A DNA stretch of 64,000 bases from Acidocella sp. 20-57-95 (GTDB lineage: Bacteria > Pseudomonadota > Alphaproteobacteria > Acetobacterales > Acetobacteraceae). The notes beneath the pieces were generated by a model that had not been told where the DNA came from, searched no databases, and was given only the letters and a program-made list of their open reading frames with translations. The stretch is taken from positions 1-64,000 of the forward strand of contig NCAT01000012.1 in NCBI GenBank assembly GCA_002255575.1, given 5' to 3'. How positions within the stretch are numbered: position 1 is the first letter of the stretch; each line of letters starts with the position of its first letter. Made by a program: the position numbers and the translations under genes. Shown here piece by piece: positions 49,167 to 58,438 of this stretch.

Positions 49167-52007
49167 ATGGGTCTGATCCACGAAATCGACTACGGTACCA
49201 AGGCCAGCACCTCCACCAAGCTGGTGACACTGAAAATTGACGGTAATAGCATCACCGTGCCGGAAGGCACCTCGGTGATGCGCGCCGCGACCGAGCTTGG
49301 CACGCAAATTCCCAAACTCTGCGCCACCGACATGCTGGATAGTTACGGCTCTTGCCGGCTGTGCCTCGTGGAAATTGAAGGCCGCGCCGGCACGCCGGCC
49401 TCCTGCACCACACCCGTTGCGGAAGGCATGGTGGTGCACACGCAAAACGCCAAACTTGCCAAACTGCGCAAGGGCGTGATGGAGCTTTACATCTCCGACC
49501 ACCCGCTCGACTGCCTGACCTGCTCCGCCAACAGCGACTGCGAATTGCAGGATATGGCCGGGGCGGTTGGCTTGCGGGAAGTGCGCTACGGCTATGAAGG
49601 TGAAAACCATCTTGGCGCGACCAAGGATATTTCCAACCCGTATTTCCAGTTCGACCCTTCCAAATGCATCGTCTGCTCGCGCTGCGTGCGTGCGTGCGAA
49701 GAAGTACAGGGCACATTCGCCCTCACCATTGAAGGCTCCGGCTTCTCCTCCAAAGTCTCGCCGGGTATTTCAGAAGAATTTTTCTCCTCCGAATGCGTTT
49801 CATGCGGCGCTTGCGTGCAAGCCTGCCCGACCGCGACGTTGATGGAAAAATCCGTCATCGAAATGGGCCAGCCGGAACATTCCGCTGTCACCACCTGCGC
49901 CTATTGCGGCGTTGGTTGCAGCTTTAAGGCTGAAATGCGCGGCGAAGAAGTGGTGCGCATGGTGCCGTACAAGGATGGTAAAGCCAATCATGGCCATTCA
50001 TGCGTGAAAGGCCGGTTTGCGTGGGGCTACGCCACCCACCGCGACCGCATCACCAAGCCGATGATCCGCTCAAAAATCACCGACCCCTGGCGCGAAGTAA
50101 GCTGGGAAGAAGCGATCAATTACGCGGCGTCTGAGTTCAAACGCATCCAGGCCAAGCATGGCAAGGATTCCATCGGCGGCATCACGTCTTCGCGCTGCAC
50201 CAACGAAGAAACCTACCTGGTGCAAAAACTCATCCGCGCTGGGTTTGGCAACAATAATGTCGATACTTGCGCCCGCGTCTGTCACTCGCCCACCGGCTAT
50301 GGCCTGTCAAAAACCTTCGGTACATCAGCTGGTACGCAAGATTTCGATTCCGTTGATGAGTCCGACGCTATTCTCGTCATCGGCGCCAACCCAACGGACG
50401 GCCACCCGGTGTTCGCGTCCCGCATGAAGAAGCGGCTGCGCGAAGGTGCCAAGCTGATTGTGGTTGACCCGCGCCGGACCGACCTCGTGCGTTCACCGCA
50501 TGTGAACGCTGATTACCATCTGGCCCTCAAGCCCGGCACCAACGTGGCGATCGTGAATGCGCTCTCGCATGTGATCATTTCTGAAGGTCTGGCCGATGAA
50601 GATTTCATCCGCGACCAGTGCGACTGGAATGAATATGCCGAATGGGCAGACTTTATTTTGCGCCCGCATAATAGCCCGGAAGCGGTTGAAAAACTCTCAG
50701 GCGTACCGGCGGAAACCATTCGCGGTGCGGCCCGGCTTTATGCCACCGCCCGCAACGGTGCCATCTATTACGGCCTCGGCGTCACCGAACATAGCCAAGG
50801 TACCAGTACTGTTCTCGCGATTGCCAATCTCGCCATGCTCACCGGCAATATCGGCCGCAAGGGCGTGGGCGTCAATCCGCTACGTGGTCAGAATAATGTG
50901 CAAGGCAGTTGCGACATGGGCAGCTTCCCGCATGAATTCCCAGGCTACCGCCATGTCTCCGGTGAAACCGTGCGCCAAATCTACGAACAAGATTGGGGCG
51001 TTTCACTTTCCGCCGAGCCGGGCTTGCGAATTCCCAATATGCTCGATGCCGCAATGGATGGCACCTTCCTGGGGCTCTATGTGCAGGGTGAAGATATCGC
51101 GCAGTCGGACCCTGATACCAAGCACATTGTCGGTGGCTTAACCGCCATGGAGTGCGTGGTGGTGCAGGATTTGTTCCTGAACGAAACCGCCAACTACGCG
51201 CATGTGTTCCTGCCAGGCTGCTCGTTCCTTGAAAAAGACGGCACCTTCACCAACGCCGAACGTCGCATCCAGCGTGTGCGCAAAGTGATGAGCCCGAAGA
51301 ACGGCTATGGTGACTGGGAAATTACCCAGATGCTCGCCAACGCCATGGGCATGGAAATGCATTACAACCACCCATCCGAAATCATGGATGAAATTGCCCG
51401 TACCACCAATAGCTTTGCGGGTGTCTCCTACGATGCATTGGAGCGTCTCGGGTCTATCCAATGGCCATGTAACGAGCTCGCGCCAGAAGGCACCCCGATC
51501 ATGCATATCGGCGCCTTTGTGCGTGGCCAGGGCCAGTTCGTGATCGCCGATTACGTGCCGACTGACGAGAAAACGGGGCCGCTCTTCCCGCTGCTGCTCA
51601 CCACCGGCCGTATACTCTCGCAATATAATGTCGGCGCGCAAACCCGGCGTACGGAAAATGCCAAGTGGCATGAGGAAGATCTGCTCGAAATCCATCCGCA
51701 CGATGCTGAAGTGCGCGGCGTGAAAGACGGCGATTGGGTAAAGCTCGCCTCCCGTGCTGGTGAAACGGCGCTCCGTGCCAAAATAACGGACCGCGTGGCG
51801 CCGGGCGTGGTTTACACCACTTTCCACCACCCGTTCACGCAAGCGAATGTCATCACCACCGACTATTCAGACTGGGCCACCAACTGCCCGGAATACAAAG
51901 TCACCGCGGTGCAGGTCTCGCCTTCCAACGGCCCGACTGAATGGCAAACCAGCTATATGGCACATTCCGATGCGTCGCGCCGCATCGCACCAATCGCTGC
52001 CGAATGA
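49167..52007 (+). CDS. fdsA: NAD-dependent formate dehydrogenase alpha subunit (FdsA)
   Basis: 946-residue catalytic subunit. A NuoG-like N-terminal 2Fe-2S domain (SYGSCRLCLVEIEGRAGTPA) and 4Fe-4S ferredoxin motifs (CIVCSRCVRACEE; CVSCGACVQACPT) are followed by the Mo4Fe4S domain (CAYCGVGCSFKAEM). The molybdenum ligand is Cys372 (ARVCHSPTGYGL), encoded by TGT, so it is not a selenoprotein. It oxidises formate to CO2 in the cytoplasm. Closely followed by fdhD, needed to sulfurate its bis-MGD cofactor. Confidence 0.97.
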   Translation: MGLIHEIDYGTKASTSTKLVTLKIDGNSITVPEGTSVMRAATELGTQIPKLCATDMLDSYGSCRLCLVEIEGRAGTPASCTTPVAEGMVVHTQNAKLAKLRKGVMELYISDHPLDCLTCSANSDCELQDMAGAVGLREVRYGYEGENHLGATKDISNPYFQFDPSKCIVCSRCVRACEEVQGTFALTIEGSGFSSKVSPGISEEFFSSECVSCGACVQACPTATLMEKSVIEMGQPEHSAVTTCAYCGVGCSFKAEMRGEEVVRMVPYKDGKANHGHSCVKGRFAWGYATHRDRITKPMIRSKITDPWREVSWEEAINYAASEFKRIQAKHGKDSIGGITSSRCTNEETYLVQKLIRAGFGNNNVDTCARVCHSPTGYGLSKTFGTSAGTQDFDSVDESDAILVIGANPTDGHPVFASRMKKRLREGAKLIVVDPRRTDLVRSPHVNADYHLALKPGTNVAIVNALSHVIISEGLADEDFIRDQCDWNEYAEWADFILRPHNSPEAVEKLSGVPAETIRGAARLYATARNGAIYYGLGVTEHSQGTSTVLAIANLAMLTGNIGRKGVGVNPLRGQNNVQGSCDMGSFPHEFPGYRHVSGETVRQIYEQDWGVSLSAEPGLRIPNMLDAAMDGTFLGLYVQGEDIAQSDPDTKHIVGGLTAMECVVVQDLFLNETANYAHVFLPGCSFLEKDGTFTNAERRIQRVRKVMSPKNGYGDWEITQMLANAMGMEMHYNHPSEIMDEIARTTNSFAGVSYDALERLGSIQWPCNELAPEGTPIMHIGAFVRGQGQFVIADYVPTDEKTGPLFPLLLTTGRILSQYNVGAQTRRTENAKWHEEDLLEIHPHDAEVRGVKDGDWVKLASRAGETALRAKITDRVAPGVVYTTFHHPFTQANVITTDYSDWATNCPEYKVTAVQVSPSNGPTEWQTSYMAHSDASRRIAPIAAE

Positions 52008-52834
52008 ACCCGGTGCCGAAATCCGTTAGGCGGGCAAGCTGCATGTCCTGGCGGGGCGGGTTACTTACCGCCTCGTCACGCGTGCTACCCGAAGAAACGC
52101 CGGTGGTCCTCACCTACGATCATGTCAGCTTTGCTGTCATGATGGCGACCCCAGAAAACCTTAAGGATTTCGCGGTCGGTTTTTCACTCTCCGAAGGCAT
52201 CATCTCAGCCCCTTCGGACATTACTGAACTTGAGATCGTCGCGCTGGAAACCGGCATTGAATGCCGCATGATGCTCACCCCAGCCAAGCGTGACGCGCTG
52301 GAAACCCGCCGCCGCAAAATTATCGGCCCGGTAGGGTGTGGCCTCTGCGGCATCGATACGCTTGCCCAAGCCATTCGCCCCACCCCCTTGGTACAGTCGG
52401 AGCTGGCCGTCTCTGCCCACGCATTGTCAGACGCCATTGCCGGCTTGGCGCGTTTGCAAACCATTAATTTGCAAACCAGGGCCGTCCATGCGGCGGCGTT
52501 TTTCACCCCCGCAACAGGTGATATTTTGCTGCGCGAAGATGTTGGGCGGCATAATGCGCTTGACAAATTGATCGGTGCCGTCTGCAAAAATTCTGCGCCG
52601 CCGCAATCGGGCGTGGTACTTCTCACCAGCCGGGTTTCGATCGAACTGATCCAAAAAACCGCCATGTTCGGCGCCCCCATCCTGGTTGCCATCTCGGTTC
52701 CCACCGCACGTGCGGTGCGCGAAGCCGAGGCCGCCGGCATCACCCTCATCGCTGTCGCGCGCGATGATGGGTTTGAAGTTTTCTCCCACCCTGAGCGCAT
52801 TTTTTTTGAGGAAGCTAAAGCCCATGTCGCCTAA
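52004..52834 (+). CDS. fdhD: Formate dehydrogenase sulfurtransferase (FdhD)
   Basis: 276 residues. It transfers sulfur from a cysteine desulfurase to the molybdenum cofactor of FdsA. The paired cysteines are in RKIIGPVGCGLCGIDTL, and EDVGRHNALDKLIGAV and LLTSRVSIELIQKTAMFG are family blocks. The ATG at 52004 overlaps the fdsA stop (ATGA); the frame extends back to 51941 inside fdsA. It overlaps fdsD by 11 bases. Confidence 0.95.
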   Translation: MNPVPKSVRRASCMSWRGGLLTASSRVLPEETPVVLTYDHVSFAVMMATPENLKDFAVGFSLSEGIISAPSDITELEIVALETGIECRMMLTPAKRDALETRRRKIIGPVGCGLCGIDTLAQAIRPTPLVQSELAVSAHALSDAIAGLARLQTINLQTRAVHAAAFFTPATGDILLREDVGRHNALDKLIGAVCKNSAPPQSGVVLLTSRVSIELIQKTAMFGAPILVAISVPTARAVREAEAAGITLIAVARDDGFEVFSHPERIFFEEAKAHVA

Positions 52835-53069
52835 CCCCATGTCGCCTAACCATACCCAGGAAAAGCTGGTTTATATGGCTAACCAAATCGGCAAGGGTTT
52901 TACTATGCGTAAGCCAGAACAAGCGGTTTTAGACATCGCTGATCATCTCAAAAAATTCTGGGAAAAACGCATGCTGGCCCAGATTTTCGAACATCTCGAT
53001 GCTGGCGGCCAAGGGCTCGACAATCTACCAAAACAGGGCTTGCAAAGACTGCGGGAAACGATGCAGTAA
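52824..53069 (+). CDS. fdsD: Formate dehydrogenase delta subunit (FdsD)
   Basis: 81-residue small subunit needed for stable or active soluble FDH. Family blocks YMANQIGKGF and DHLKKFWEKRMLAQIFEHLD are clear. The first ATG at 52824 has GAGGAAG eight bases upstream. The next ATG at 52839 belongs to a tandem duplication of a 15-base unit (ATGTCGCCTAACCCC then ATGTCGCCTAACCAT), so the N-terminus reads MSPNP-MSPNH. Either ATG could be used. Confidence 0.92.
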   Translation: MSPNPMSPNHTQEKLVYMANQIGKGFTMRKPEQAVLDIADHLKKFWEKRMLAQIFEHLDAGGQGLDNLPKQGLQRLRETMQ

Positions 53070-53138
53070 TAAGTTAAAAATCGTCAATGTTAACCATCCG
53101 GCATGAGACCGGGATTTTGTTCAAGAAGGAAAATCGTG

Positions 53139-54503
53139 ATGAGTGCCCTATCATTCCTAGACCGCGAGCGGACGGTTGCTCCCGCCGGATATAACCGATG
53201 GCTGGTACCGCCCGCCGCTTTATGTATCCATTTATGCATCGGCCAGGTTTACGCGCTCAGCGTCTTTAACCTGCCGCTCACCAAGCTGATTGGCCTGAAG
53301 GCTTCCGCGCCAGGCGATTGGACCTTGGCGGATGTGGGCTGGATCTTTTCAGTTGCCATTGCCGTTCTCGGTATTTCCGCAGCGTTTGGCGGCCGCTGGC
53401 TCGACCGCGTTGGCCCCCGCAAGGCGATGACGCTCGCCGCGTTCTGTTTTGGCGGCGGGTTCATTGTGTCCTCATTCGGCGTCTCGCTGCATAGCCTACC
53501 GCTGATCTATCTGGGGTACGGCGTTTTGGGCGGCATCGGTTTGGGGATTGGCTACATCTCGCCCGTCCGCACCTTGATGACCTGGTTCCCGGACCGTCCC
53601 GGCATGGCAACCGGTCTTGCCATTATGGGCTTCGGCGGCGGCGCGATGATCGCCTCACCATTGTCGGTTCTGCTCATGCACTCATACGCCACCCCAACCG
53701 ACCTGGGCGTCGCCCCGGCGTTCGTGACGCTCGGTGTGCTATATGGCGTGTTCATGCTGCTGGGTGCTGCCATTGTGCGCGTACCTTCCAATAACTGGCG
53801 CCCTGAAGGTTATGTTCCAAAGGCATCCGCCTCGCGTCTGGTCACTTCCGGTACGGTCGATGTGGGCACCGCGCTGCGCACCCCGCAATTCTACCTGCTC
53901 TGGATGGTCCTGTTCTTGAACGTGACCGCCGGTATCGGCGTGATCAGCCAGGCTTCGCCAATGATCCAGGAAATGTTCAAAGGCCAGGTCACCGCCATCA
54001 CCGCGGCTGGCTTTGTCGGTCTGCTTAGCTTGTTCAACATGGGCGGCCGTTTCTTCTGGGCATCAACCTCCGATAAAATCGGCCGTAAGGCGACCTATTT
54101 TATCTTCTTCCTGCTGGGCGTTGTGCTCTATGCGTCAATCCCATCCATTGCCCGCCTCGGCAGCATTGCTGGGTTTGTGCTCTGCTACGGCATTATCCTC
54201 AGCATGTATGGTGGTGGCTTCTCGACCATTCCAGCCTATTTGAAGGATATGTTCGGTACACGCCATGTGGGCGCCATCCATGGCTGCTTGCTGGTCGCGT
54301 GGTCAGCGGCCGGCGTGATCGGTCCGGTGTTGGTGGACTATATCCGCCAGTATCAGATCAGTAACGGTGTGGCCAAAGCGGATGCCTATACCATTACCAT
54401 GTATATTATGGCCGGTCTGTTGGTCTTGGGGGCGATCTGCAATCTGTTAATGTCGCCGGTTTCTGAGCGCCATCTCGAAACCACGCCAGCTCCAGCCGAG
54501 TAA
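53139..54503 (+). CDS. OFA-family MFS carrier (oxalate/formate antiporter type)
   Basis: 454-residue, 12-helix transporter. Opening YNRWLVPPAALCIHLCIGQV with YALSVFNLPLTKLIG, and GIGYISPVRTLMTWFPDRPG are characteristic of the oxalate:formate antiporter family. The ATG at 53139 has AAGGAAAA upstream; the frame goes back to 53103. Directly downstream of the fds genes, so it may import formate or a precursor such as oxalate, or exchange products. The substrate is inferred from context. Confidence 0.87.
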   Translation: MSALSFLDRERTVAPAGYNRWLVPPAALCIHLCIGQVYALSVFNLPLTKLIGLKASAPGDWTLADVGWIFSVAIAVLGISAAFGGRWLDRVGPRKAMTLAAFCFGGGFIVSSFGVSLHSLPLIYLGYGVLGGIGLGIGYISPVRTLMTWFPDRPGMATGLAIMGFGGGAMIASPLSVLLMHSYATPTDLGVAPAFVTLGVLYGVFMLLGAAIVRVPSNNWRPEGYVPKASASRLVTSGTVDVGTALRTPQFYLLWMVLFLNVTAGIGVISQASPMIQEMFKGQVTAITAAGFVGLLSLFNMGGRFFWASTSDKIGRKATYFIFFLLGVVLYASIPSIARLGSIAGFVLCYGIILSMYGGGFSTIPAYLKDMFGTRHVGAIHGCLLVAWSAAGVIGPVLVDYIRQYQISNGVAKADAYTITMYIMAGLLVLGAICNLLMSPVSERHLETTPAPAE

Positions 54504-54515
54504 GGAAATTCAGTT

Positions 54516-54629
54516 ATGAGTGAATCTTCAAATAGTGTCAGACTCGTTATCTTCTGGGCACTGGTGCTCGCACCACTTGGCTGGGGCGTGTACCATACCA
54601 TGATGAGCGCGATGAGCCTTTTTAACTAA
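54516..54629 (+). CDS. 37-residue single-helix protein, MFS transporter small subunit type
   Basis: ATG at 54516, 12 bases after the carrier stop, with AAGGAAA upstream, reading 37 codons to TAA. The product has one membrane helix (VRLVIFWALVLAPLGWGVYH) followed by MMSAMSLFN. Such tiny partners occur right after OFA-type carriers and are annotated as MFS transporter small subunits. Position and a strong terminator immediately after it support a real last gene of the operon. Its function in the carrier is not established. Confidence 0.72.
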   Translation: MSESSNSVRLVIFWALVLAPLGWGVYHTMMSAMSLFN

Positions 54630-54646
54630 GTCGCTTTCAACCAAAC

Positions 54647-54692
54647 CGGCCCGGTGCGTACCTTTTTACAAAGGGTACTTCCGGGCCGTTTT
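54647..54692 (+). terminator. Strong rho-independent terminator of the fds-MFS operon
   Basis: CGGCCCGG (54647-54654) pairs with CCGGGCCG, and the inner GTACC pairs with GGTAC, followed by TTTTA. The long stem sits between the operon and the convergent DUF429 gene, whose stop lies within its last bases, so it may act in both directions. Confidence 0.85.
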
Positions 54693-55632
54693 ATGATCGG
54701 CTGGTATCCAGCGGCATATCGGTCTGGCCAAGTACCCAGCCTTGCCATTTATCATTCGGCAAAGGCGAAATATCCGGCTGGTGACCCGCCAGTACATTCA
54801 TCACACCGAGCACCCCGATCAGACTATCAAACGGGTCTTCCGATGATTTTGGCGGCCCGAAGCCGGTTACGATTTGCGCTGTCAACGCCGCCGAAGGCGC
54901 CGCCTGTAATTTTTGCATAACGCCGAAAATATCATCCGCCATCGCCGCCCGGCTGGCCTGGCGCTGCTTGCTGCCCTGCAATTTCAACCCTAATTGCCGC
55001 AGGGCCTCAGCGGGATAGGTTTCGGCAATTGCCACCTGTCCGGGCCGCGCCAAATCCCGCAACGCCCCCTCGAACGGCCATAATCTCACCCGGCCTTGCG
55101 CCAGCCCGGGCACAATCAAATCTCGCCACGCCGCCAGCCCTGCCTTGCCGCATTGGTTGGCACCTAAGGTCCAGAATAGCTGCCCACCCGCCGGGCGGTG
55201 CGCCGTGCGTAAATCCACCAGCCGAGAGAGGCTGGCTGTGTCTGGCAAATTCAGCGCGCGTGCTAAGGCCAGCTTGTGCCCCGGCCCCTTAACGCTGCCC
55301 GCCGGGAAAAACGGCCGCGCCAAGCCCACCTCGTCAATGGTCTTTGCCACCGAGAAAAACGCCATATCAGGCGTTAACTGCCGTAAAAACGACGGAAAAT
55401 CCTCGAAACCCTGTAATTGCGCTGCATAGGCAGGGGGCAGCCCTACCGGGCAATCAATCCCCAGCGCCACCGCGCCACCGCTTGCCGCAGCGGTTAACCG
55501 CTCCAACAATGTCGAAACCTCGCCCACCAGCGTCGGCGCATCCAACCGCCAACCCTGTGGGGTTTTCACCCCATACGTCACCCAGCGCTTACGCGGATCA
55601 ACACTCCAATCCGCATGTGCCGCCAGGATCAA
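54691..55632 (-). CDS. DUF429 family protein (predicted RNase H-like fold)
   Basis: 313 residues resembling DUF429, predicted nucleases of RNase H-like fold with unknown substrate. Acidic blocks fit this: AAHADWSVDPRKRWVTYGVK at the start, ALGIDCPVGLPPAYA, an internal AIAETYPAEALRQLG and the C-terminal SSEDPFDSLIGVLGV. It starts with TTG at 55632, overlapping the upstream small gene's stop (TTGA), without a clear ribosome site. Last gene of a minus-strand run with an ABC importer. Confidence 0.68.
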   Translation of the reverse strand: MILAAHADWSVDPRKRWVTYGVKTPQGWRLDAPTLVGEVSTLLERLTAAASGGAVALGIDCPVGLPPAYAAQLQGFEDFPSFLRQLTPDMAFFSVAKTIDEVGLARPFFPAGSVKGPGHKLALARALNLPDTASLSRLVDLRTAHRPAGGQLFWTLGANQCGKAGLAAWRDLIVPGLAQGRVRLWPFEGALRDLARPGQVAIAETYPAEALRQLGLKLQGSKQRQASRAAMADDIFGVMQKLQAAPSAALTAQIVTGFGPPKSSEDPFDSLIGVLGVMNVLAGHQPDISPLPNDKWQGWVLGQTDMPLDTSRS

Positions 55633-55877
55633 ATAGGTTTGTGGGCCTTATCGAGCAACCGGCTGATCAGCCCCGGCTTTTTGGTCGGCTTCACGACCGG
55701 CTTTTTGGCCTTGGCTTCTGCCTCCTCAGCCTTCACCTTCGCCGCCATCCAGGCTTCCAGCGACTTGCCAGCCGCCTTGGCGCGTTCCTGCTCATAGGCC
55801 AACTGGCCCTTCGAGAGCTTGCGCCCAGCAATAATGGTAGGCTCCGGCTTCGCGGCGGGTTTCGGGGCAGGCTTCAT
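55629..55877 (-). CDS. Small Lys/Ala/Pro-rich basic protein, unknown function
   Basis: 82 residues from the ATG at 55877 (GGAGAG seven bases upstream). A Pro/Ala/Lys N-terminus (KPAPKPAAKPEP) leads into GRKLSKGQLAYEQERAKAAG, a probable helix, and a Lys-rich tail. No known domain is recognised. The composition suggests a nucleic-acid-binding or linker-type protein, which is speculative. It is coupled to the DUF429 gene by a stop/start overlap. Confidence 0.6.
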   Translation of the reverse strand: MKPAPKPAAKPEPTIIAGRKLSKGQLAYEQERAKAAGKSLEAWMAAKVKAEEAEAKAKKPVVKPTKKPGLISRLLDKAHKPI

Positions 55878-55895
55878 GGTCAAACTCTCCAAATA

Positions 55896-56660
55896 TCAGG
55901 CAGCATCCCGCCGCCGTAGCAACAAACGTGAGACTAACCCCAACGCACCATAAATGGCCATCCCGGCCATCGCCAATAGCACCAGGGCGGCAAACATGCG
56001 GGGAATTTGTAACCGATAGCCCGCTTCCAAAATCCGGTACGCCAAGCCCGAGGCAAACCCGCCCGAGCCTGCCACAAATTCCGCCACCACTGCCCCCACC
56101 AGCGCCAACGTGCCAGAAATACGCAAGCCGGCCAGAAAATAGGGCAGGGCAGCCGGCAGCCGTAGCAACACCAAAGTCTGCCACCGCGTCGCCCCATTCA
56201 GCCGGAATAAATCCAGCAAGTCTTTCGGCGTTGCCGCCAGACCCGCCGCAGTGTTGGACAGTACCGGAAAGAACGCCACAATGGTGGCACACACCACCAA
56301 CGCCCAGAATGGCTGGTTGACCCAAATAATAATTAAAGGCGCAATCGCCACCACCGGCGTTACCTGTAAAATCACCGCCCATGGTTGAATCGCGGCCCGC
56401 GCCAGATTGCTCGCCGCCATCGCCAGCGCCAACGCCACCCCCAGCGTGGCAGAGACCACCAGCGCCGAAAATGTTACTGTCAGCGTGGAGAGCAGCGCCG
56501 CATTCAGCACGGCGTAATCGCCGATATAGGCGCCCACAATATCAACCGGTCCTGGCAGCACATAGGCGGGCACTTGCAGCCCCCACACGCAGCCTTGCCA
56601 GATGCTCAAGCCCAGCAACCCAAAGGCAAAGGGGGCAATACGCTCGACCCAGATATTCAT
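55896..56660 (-). CDS. ABC transporter permease (nitrate/sulfonate/HMP type)
   Basis: 254-residue inner-membrane permease with about six helices and the BPD-type signature LRLPAALPYFLAGLRISGTL (EAA-like loop). It belongs to the SsuC/TauC/ThiX-like group that imports small organic anions or pyrimidine precursors. The start overlaps the ATPase stop (ATGA). The binding protein gene of the same operon is frameshifted, so the importer may be non-functional or use another receptor. Confidence 0.88.
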   Translation of the reverse strand: MNIWVERIAPFAFGLLGLSIWQGCVWGLQVPAYVLPGPVDIVGAYIGDYAVLNAALLSTLTVTFSALVVSATLGVALALAMAASNLARAAIQPWAVILQVTPVVAIAPLIIIWVNQPFWALVVCATIVAFFPVLSNTAAGLAATPKDLLDLFRLNGATRWQTLVLLRLPAALPYFLAGLRISGTLALVGAVVAEFVAGSGGFASGLAYRILEAGYRLQIPRMFAALVLLAMAGMAIYGALGLVSRLLLRRRDAA

Positions 56661-57388
56661 GCGGGCATCACTTGGCGCAAAGTATCAGAAAGCTGCTTCA
56701 CAAAAGCTGTGTAGTCCGCTGCCGTCCGCCGCTCCGGCCCCTCCGCGACATGCGAGACAATATCCGCGGCCACCCGGCCAGGCCTGGGCGACATCACCAG
56801 CACCCGGCTTGCCAGATAAGCCGCCTCATAAATTGAGTGCGTTACAAACACGATGGTGGTGCCAGTGCGCCGCCAGACCTCGTGCAAATCCGCCTGTAGT
56901 TTAAACCGGGTAAATTCATCCAGCGCCGCAAATGGCTCATCCATCAGCAGCAATTTCGGCGCACTCACCAATGCCCGCGCGATCGAAACACGCATCTTCA
57001 TCCCGCCTGAAAGGGAGGCTGGCTTGGCGTCAGCAAACTCAGCGAGCCCCACTTGGGCTAATGCCGCCAGCACAGCCGGCTTGGTCTCGGCCCGGCTTTT
57101 CCCGCGCAACCGCAGCGGTAAAAACACATTTTCCGCCGCACTCATCCAGGGCATCAATGTCGCGTCCTGAAACACAAACCCAATATCCCCCACATTTTTG
57201 GTGGGCCACATAATCTGCCCGCTTGAAGGTTCCTCCAGCCCCGCCAGCAGCCGCAGCAAAGTGGATTTACCGCAGCCCGACGGCCCCAGGAGGGCGATAA
57301 ACTCGCCCTCCTGAAAGCGCGCCGAGATTTGGTCGAGCGCTAAAGTGCCGTTGGGGAATCGCTTGGATACCCCATCAACCACGATCAT
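56657..57388 (-). CDS. ABC transporter ATP-binding protein
   Basis: 243 residues. Walker A GPSGCGKSTLLRLLAG, Q-loop FQDATLMPW, signature ASLSGGMKMRVSIARALVSA, Walker B LLLMDEPFAALDEFT and the H-loop FVTHSIYEAAYL. SsuB/TauB-like nucleotide-binding subunit. It overlaps the upstream binding-protein pseudogene and the downstream permease by four bases each. Confidence 0.92.
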   Translation of the reverse strand: MIVVDGVSKRFPNGTLALDQISARFQEGEFIALLGPSGCGKSTLLRLLAGLEEPSSGQIMWPTKNVGDIGFVFQDATLMPWMSAAENVFLPLRLRGKSRAETKPAVLAALAQVGLAEFADAKPASLSGGMKMRVSIARALVSAPKLLLMDEPFAALDEFTRFKLQADLHEVWRRTGTTIVFVTHSIYEAAYLASRVLVMSPRPGRVAADIVSHVAEGPERRTAADYTAFVKQLSDTLRQVMPA

Positions 57389-58382
57389 GACTTGGGTTTA
57401 CCGAAGCCTTTATCGACAAATTGCAGCGTGTATCCGGCTTTGTAATCCATATTTTTGTCATACAGGCCGGTCGCAGCCATTTGGTCGAAGAATAATTTCC
57501 AGCGCGCATCTGTCATGGCGTAAATGCCGTATTTCTTTGCATCACCAGAATCCACAATCCCGCGTGCCTTCAACTGGTCATAGCCATAATGCAGAAGGCC
57601 GGTGGTCATATCCGGGTTGGCTTTCTGGATTGCCGCAAAACCCGGTGAAGGGTCGCCGTACAGGAAGGAATACCAGCCTTCGGTCGAGGCTTCGATAAAG
57701 CGCTTCACCAAATCCGGGTTGGTCGCCACCAGCTTTTTCGAGGTCGCAATCAGGCTGGCATAGCCATCAAACCCAGCATCTGAGAGCATCATCACCACCG
57801 GCATTTTGCCGGTCTGTTGTTCCACCAAATACGGCTCGGAGGTCACATAAGCCTCCTGGATCGTCTGCGGGTTGGTGAAGAAGGGCGTCAGACTAAACCC
57901 GTAGGGCCGCAGCTGGTCATGGTGTAGCCATACTTGGCCTTCAAATACATCCACCAGCTGGCTTTGGTGCCATCGCTCACCTCAATCGGCTTGCCTTTGA
58001 GGGCGGCAAAATTATCATTGCCCACGCCGGGATGGGACATCAGAATATCCGGGTCTTTCTGAAACCCAGCCGCCACCACCTCGTAGGGGATGTTTTCCTG
58101 CACAAAATTCAGCGCCAGGAATGAGTTGGAGGTAATATCAAAGGTCAGCCGGCCGGCCACCAATAATTCCGCATTATTCACCTGCGGGCCGCCTTCTACG
58201 ATGCTCACATCGAGCCCGTATTTCTTGTAAATGCCGGTCGCCAGCGCCTGATAATACCCGCCATATTCCGGCTCGGCCACCCAATCGAGCCCAAACGTCA
58301 CCTTATCGGCGGCGGCATGGGCCTGTGGGGCCAGCAAGAGGCAGGCGGCGAGAGCGGTAGCGAAGCGAACTTTGAAGTTCAT
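57385..58382 (-). pseudogene. NMT1/THI5-like ABC substrate-binding protein, frameshifted
   Basis: Two overlapping frames together make one binding protein. The first (from 58382) has a Sec signal (FATALAACLLLAPQAHA) and the N-terminal lobe LDWVAEPEYGGYYQALATGI, and breaks after YLKAKYGYT. The homology continues in another frame with DQLRPYGFSLTPFFTNPQTI to the C-terminus. The switch lies near 57918-57922 and fits loss of one base (restoring a GAT codon would give YGYTDDQLRPY). Family members bind nitrogenous or pyrimidine-like ligands. It is either a true recent pseudogene or a sequencing error. Confidence 0.85.
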
Positions 58383-58438
58383 ATCCGATGTCTCCTCGAA
58401 GCCTAGAAAGTTAAAACGGTAGAGCGTATCGCTTAGCC

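Noticed and set aside
55792..56382. 196-codon Gly/Cys-rich minus-strand frame
   Set aside because: Shadow of the ABC permease in another frame; the low-complexity Gly pattern follows from the permease codons.
58383..58438. TPP riboswitch considered upstream of the THI5-like binding protein
   Set aside because: The divergent gap is only 56 bases and shows no thi-box-like conserved elements.
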